A stretch of DNA of 8,672 nucleotides from contig JAKSPG010000047.1 in the NCBI GenBank assembly GCA_024405075.1, forward strand, positions 1 through 8,672, written 5' to 3'. Shown here one piece after another: positions 5,528 through 8,672 of this stretch. The notes beneath the pieces were generated by a model that had not been told where the DNA came from, made no database searches, and saw only the letters and a program-made list of their open reading frames with translations. The stretch comes from Elusimicrobiaceae bacterium (GTDB lineage: Bacteria; Elusimicrobiota; Elusimicrobia; Elusimicrobiales; Elusimicrobiaceae). A program made the position numbers and the translations under genes. Each line of letters begins with the position of its first letter. Positions within the stretch are counted from its first letter, which is position 1.

Positions 5528-6226
5528 ATGGATGTGTTGCTTCATACCCCTCCTTTAAATGTTTTTGAACACATGGCACTGGACGAGCACGCCGTGCGCG
5601 TACGGCCCGGGGCGGTTACGTTGCGGTTTTATAACTGGACGGACGGCCCGGCCGTGACGTTTGGTTATGCCCAGTTTGTTAGCGAGGTCCGCCGGGGGCT
5701 GGAAGCGGCGCATTTTACGGGTCCGTACGCGCGCCGTCCCACTGGGGGTGGGGTGGTGTTCCACACGGACGATTTAACTTTCTCGCTCGTTTTCTCGTCA
5801 GAAGATCGCCCGGCGGAAATTTACCAAAAACTCCACGGATTTATTTTATCCCAACTTACGCAGGCGGGTTTGGCCGCATGCGCACTAACAACGGCGTTGC
5901 CTGCCGCCGCGTACGCGCCGAGCGTAAATCATCAGGCCAGCGCGTGTTTCGTCCGCCCGGTAGAAAATGATTTACTGGCCGAGAACGGCCAAAAAATACT
6001 CGGTGGAGCCATACGGCGTTTTGGTACAAGTGTGCTGTACCAGGGGTCTTTGCAACGGCCCGGTGCGCGTACGAACCCGCTGTTGAAGCGTGCCGTTATA
6101 GAGGGAGTGCGGCAATTTCTAGCCATAGATTTGCACCCGGTTTGCTGTGCGCCGGAAGAATTACAAGCCGCCAAAGCGTTAGCTTCTTTGCAATACAATA
6201 CCCTGGCCTGGACGGAGAAATTCTGA
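5528..6226 (+). CDS. Lipoate-protein ligase / octanoyltransferase family protein (BPL/LplA/LipB fold)
   Basis: The family attaches lipoate or octanoate to the target lysine of carrier domains such as GcvH and E2 subunits. Visible motifs are LRFYNWTDGPAVTFGYAQ (32-49), the lipoyl-AMP loop RRPTGGGVVFH (69-79), the ACFVRPVENDLL segment (139-150), and GQKILGGAIRR (154-164), with Lys156 as the conserved ligase lysine. At 232 residues it has only the catalytic domain and lacks the C-terminal accessory domain of the 337-residue E. coli LplA. Cys140 lies where the LipM-type octanoyltransferases have their nucleophile, but Cys is also found there in some ligases, so ligase and transferase cannot be separated by eye. 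The Shine-Dalgarno is weak (TGGAT near 5516-5520). The stop overlaps the next start by one base (TGATG). Its likely client here is GcvH. Confidence 0.85.
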   Translation: MDVLLHTPPLNVFEHMALDEHAVRVRPGAVTLRFYNWTDGPAVTFGYAQFVSEVRRGLEAAHFTGPYARRPTGGGVVFHTDDLTFSLVFSSEDRPAEIYQKLHGFILSQLTQAGLAACALTTALPAAAYAPSVNHQASACFVRPVENDLLAENGQKILGGAIRRFGTSVLYQGSLQRPGARTNPLLKRAVIEGVRQFLAIDLHPVCCAPEELQAAKALASLQYNTLAWTEKF

Positions 6227-6906
6227 TGCGTTTTATTAAATTTTTAATCGCACTTTTGTTACTTCCGTTGGCCTTTTTTGCCAGTTTGGAAATGGCTCGT
6301 ATTCTGCTAGAAGTGCTGGGACACTTTAAAGCGGGGATTGGTTTTTGGCTGGGGGTAGTGTGTTACGGAGCTACTCACTACAGCGTGTATAATTTTTCCC
6401 GCCCGTATGTATTTATGCACGAGGCTACCCACGCCTTGGCGGCGTTTGTATGCGGTAGCCGGATTAAGGATATCTCCGTTGGGCGAGATAGTGGCTACGT
6501 CAAAATGACGAAATCCAACACGTTTATCGTATTGGCTCCGTATTTTGTGCCGGGATACGTGCTGCTGACGGCGTTTTGTTATTTGGTGGGAGATTTATTT
6601 ACGGATTTGACGCCTTACCGGCCTGTTTTTCTGTTCTTAATCGGGTTTTTTACCGCGTTTCACTTTGTCCAAACATTTAAAACCCTTTTTGAGGCCGACC
6701 AGCCCGATTTGAAACTGGCCGGCGGAAAAGTGTTTTCCGTCACGGTAATTACCTTGGCTAACTTGGCGGTGTTAGCTGTAGTATTAAAAAGTTTGTTCCC
6801 CGGGGCCGTTTCGTTGCGGCCGGCGGGGGGGCGTGTGATAACCGATACTCTTGCCGCGTGGCGAATTTTAGTAAACTATATAATAAGAGTTATTACCAAA
6901 CAGTAA
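6226..6906 (+). CDS. M50-like membrane zinc metalloprotease
   Basis: This 226-residue protein carries HEATH (His65, Glu66, His69) in a hydrophobic context, FMHEATHALAAFVCG, the zinc-binding motif of site-2-protease-like (M50/M50B) intramembrane peptidases. Hydrophobic segments fall near 6-30, 38-50, 61-77, 99-121, 132-150 and 170-192, so it is a polytopic inner-membrane protein. Asp158 or Asp161 in FEADQPD is a candidate third zinc ligand, but this is inference. There is no PDZ domain and the protein is short. I start it at the ATG at 6226, which overlaps the upstream TGA and has GGAG at 6214-6217 eight bases away; an upstream in-frame ATG at 6142 would place 28 residues inside the ligase gene and has less support. 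The substrate is unknown. It may be an inactive or non-proteolytic relative. Confidence 0.72.
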   Translation: MRFIKFLIALLLLPLAFFASLEMARILLEVLGHFKAGIGFWLGVVCYGATHYSVYNFSRPYVFMHEATHALAAFVCGSRIKDISVGRDSGYVKMTKSNTFIVLAPYFVPGYVLLTAFCYLVGDLFTDLTPYRPVFLFLIGFFTAFHFVQTFKTLFEADQPDLKLAGGKVFSVTVITLANLAVLAVVLKSLFPGAVSLRPAGGRVITDTLAAWRILVNYIIRVITKQ

Positions 6907-6910
6907 CACT

Positions 6911-8672
6911 ATGGCAAAACGTAAAAAATACCACGTGTGGAAAAAACGCTTGTGTCGCAAGGCAAAGGCCTGGTTTTTTATCGGGCTGCGTGTAGCGTTA
7001 TTTGCATCCATGCTGGTGCTATTGTTAGGCGCAGCGGCGTGGCTGTTTTTTATTAGAACATTTAACGCCCAGCACTTAAGTGAAGTCATCGCCGCCGAAC
7101 TGCAAAAACGGTTGGACCGTCCGGTGGCGGTTGCCTCCATGGATTTAAAATTTATTAACGCCATAGAACTGCAGGGCTTTCGCGTGTTGGATACCAAGGG
7201 TATGCCCGGCCAGGCCTTGTTGTCGGCCGATTCGGTAACGGTGCGCTTTAAACTTTTACCGCTGTTGGAACACCAGTTGATTATTGACGAAGTCTCCTTC
7301 CAATCCCCGCGCTTTAGTATTGTGCGGCGCGAGGATGGCTCCTACAATATTCCGCCTATCAAACTGGGGCAAACGTCCGAGTATACCAGCACGCGCACGG
7401 GCCGCAAATTTACCGTGAGGGTAGAGGACTGGACGCTCAAAGACGGAGTTTTGAGTTATAAAGATTTGGGGCTGGGTGTTACGCATGCAGTGTACGATTT
7501 AAATATGCATTTTGAGAGGCTTCGGTTTAACGAGCTGTCGCGCTTTACGATGAACATGGTGCTTCGCAACGAGTGGGCGGACGGCATGTCCGACATGGAA
7601 ATTAAAGGCGTGGGCCACGTGAATTTTGCCGATTTTGACTGGAGTCGCTTTGCGCTACGCAGTTTGCGCGCGCAAGTATACTTATTTCAAAAACCGGTAG
7701 ATTTGACGTTGGACCTGGACAATCTGCGCACACCGTTTTTTAATGTGCGGGGCACTATCCCGGCGTTTGAAAGTAAAGATTTATCCGTTTTTAAGTTAGA
7801 AAAAATACCTTTCTCGTTTCCGAAGGCGTCTTTGAGTGCTAAAGGAAACATCAGCCGCAGTTACCAACTGATTAACGTCAACCAATTTACTGTGTCAGCC
7901 GCGGATGTAAAGGCGGAAGGAAAAGGTAAATTAAATTTTTCCCAAAAACCGTACGCAGCCGATTTCGAAGTGTCTACCAATTCGTTTAATTTAAGCGGTA
8001 AGGATAAGTGGTATACGCCGCTTTCGCGCTATAAACTAACAGGGAAAGCCGCGTTGCAAATGCACCTCATGCGTGCGGGCGGAAAATATACCTGTCCCAA
8101 ATTTCAGGTAACGGCCCAACAAGCCAGCGGCGATATTTACGGTTTCTTGTTACAGCAAGCTAACGGCGAGTTTATAGCCAAAGCGGATTTTTCGGATTTG
8201 TACGGTGCAGTTTCCAACGGCAAATTAACGGTTGCGAATACCGTATTTGCTAAACTGGACTTAAGTGCCAGGTGGCGCAAAGGTAATTTGTACGGGCATA
8301 TTGCTTCGTGCGAGGTAAACGGCGTGCCGCTTAAAATGAGTGTATCGGTAAATAATTTAAAAAGTGCCCGCCGCCAAGTCCGCACGGCGATGCATTGGAA
8401 ACACTTTGCTCCCATAGATTTTATCCACACGGTGCAAGATTTTATAACGGTTATTGTGCCGTTAGTGCCGGGTGGGGGAGGGTTCCCGCCGCAAGCAACG
8501 GGAGATTTGGCGTGGCTGCGCAATTTCCGCAACCGGCTGCCTAATTTTATGAGTAATTTTTCAGGCAATATCTCGGCCGATACATTTGCCAGCCCGGTGC
8601 TGTCGGGCGAAAAATTTAATGCCGAGTTTGAACTAACCGGCCTTCGCGCCGGGATGAAACGGCTGACGGGGC
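6911..8672 (+). CDS. AsmA-like inner-membrane protein, 5' part (runs off the window)
   Basis: The frame is open from the ATG at 6911 to the last base, giving 587 codons without a stop. A basic cytoplasmic N-terminus (MAKRKKYHVWKKRLCRKAKA) precedes one transmembrane helix (about 21-47). The next 100 residues follow the AsmA pattern: ELQKRLDRPVAVASMDLKF (63-81), IELQGFRVLD (85-94), a long beta-rich stretch, and SPRFSIVRREDGSYNIPPI (132-150), which matches the family's P-x-(I/F)-x-(I/L)-x-R-x-x-DG-x-(W/Y)-NI signature. The rest is beta-strand-like, as in the groove-shaped AsmA/TamB/YhdP proteins proposed to move phospholipid across the periplasm. It would be anchored in the inner membrane with its bulk in the periplasm, implying a diderm cell. 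The start is four bases after the M50 stop, with no clear Shine-Dalgarno, so it may depend on translational coupling. Confidence 0.82.
   Translation, partial: MAKRKKYHVWKKRLCRKAKAWFFIGLRVALFASMLVLLLGAAAWLFFIRTFNAQHLSEVIAAELQKRLDRPVAVASMDLKFINAIELQGFRVLDTKGMPGQALLSADSVTVRFKLLPLLEHQLIIDEVSFQSPRFSIVRREDGSYNIPPIKLGQTSEYTSTRTGRKFTVRVEDWTLKDGVLSYKDLGLGVTHAVYDLNMHFERLRFNELSRFTMNMVLRNEWADGMSDMEIKGVGHVNFADFDWSRFALRSLRAQVYLFQKPVDLTLDLDNLRTPFFNVRGTIPAFESKDLSVFKLEKIPFSFPKASLSAKGNISRSYQLINVNQFTVSAADVKAEGKGKLNFSQKPYAADFEVSTNSFNLSGKDKWYTPLSRYKLTGKAALQMHLMRAGGKYTCPKFQVTAQQASGDIYGFLLQQANGEFIAKADFSDLYGAVSNGKLTVANTVFAKLDLSARWRKGNLYGHIASCEVNGVPLKMSVSVNNLKSARRQVRTAMHWKHFAPIDFIHTVQDFITVIVPLVPGGGGFPPQATGDLAWLRNFRNRLPNFMSNFSGNISADTFASPVLSGEKFNAEFELTGLRAGMKRLTG

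Noticed and set aside
6142..6225. Upstream in-frame start for the M50-like protein
   Set aside because: It would overlap the ligase gene by 85 bases and adds residues with no family match; the ATG at 6226 has a good Shine-Dalgarno and begins directly with the first hydrophobic segment.
8137..8568. 143-codon minus-strand open frame near the right end
   Set aside because: It is antisense to the AsmA-like gene, whose frame is open throughout and has clear domain features.

Overview
The window looks like a chromosomal piece of a Gram-negative, diderm-type bacterium. My best guess is the phylum Elusimicrobiota, most likely a host-associated member. The guess rests mainly on the style of the short PilE-like pilin (FTLIEL helix, then a DLDIEMP-type segment and a four-cysteine C-terminal part) and on the tight gene packing with short leaders. 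It is inference; no rRNA or other phylogenetic marker is present.

Left part (168-4443, + strand): a complete glycine cleavage operon in the order gcvT, gcvH, gcvPA, gcvPB. These encode the T-protein, the lipoyl carrier H-protein and the two-subunit form of the P-protein glycine decarboxylase. The L-protein (dihydrolipoamide dehydrogenase) is not in the window. A strong stem-loop with a T-run lies between gcvH and gcvPA and could reduce transcription into the P subunits. No glycine riboswitch can be supported upstream.

Middle (4444-5403): a non-coding stretch of about 400 bp separates the gcv operon from a convergent type IV pilin-like gene (5338-4847, - strand). The stretch is dense with nested inverted repeats. 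It includes a multi-tier palindrome of about 100 bp, a pair of CGTCATCCCGCAGT repeats, and an imperfect direct repeat near its ends. The pilin has a strong promoter whose -35/-10 spacer is mostly an 11-base A tract. The same 30-bp promoter block occurs, base for base, at the left edge of the window (4-33), facing out of the window, so a second gene under the same promoter should lie just to the left.

Right part (5528-8672, + strand): a lipoate-protein ligase family gene, a small membrane protein with an HEATH zinc-protease motif (M50-like), and the first 587 codons of an AsmA-like inner-membrane protein that runs off the window. The spacing (1-base overlap, then 4 bases) suggests one transcript.

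How they fit together: GcvH must carry lipoate on Lys63 to shuttle the aminomethyl group between P, T and L proteins, and the ligase-family protein a kilobase downstream is a natural candidate to load it. Both transcripts start from a -10 element in the same TTTGATATAAT context. The M50-like and AsmA-like proteins belong to envelope biology and have no obvious link to lipoylation.
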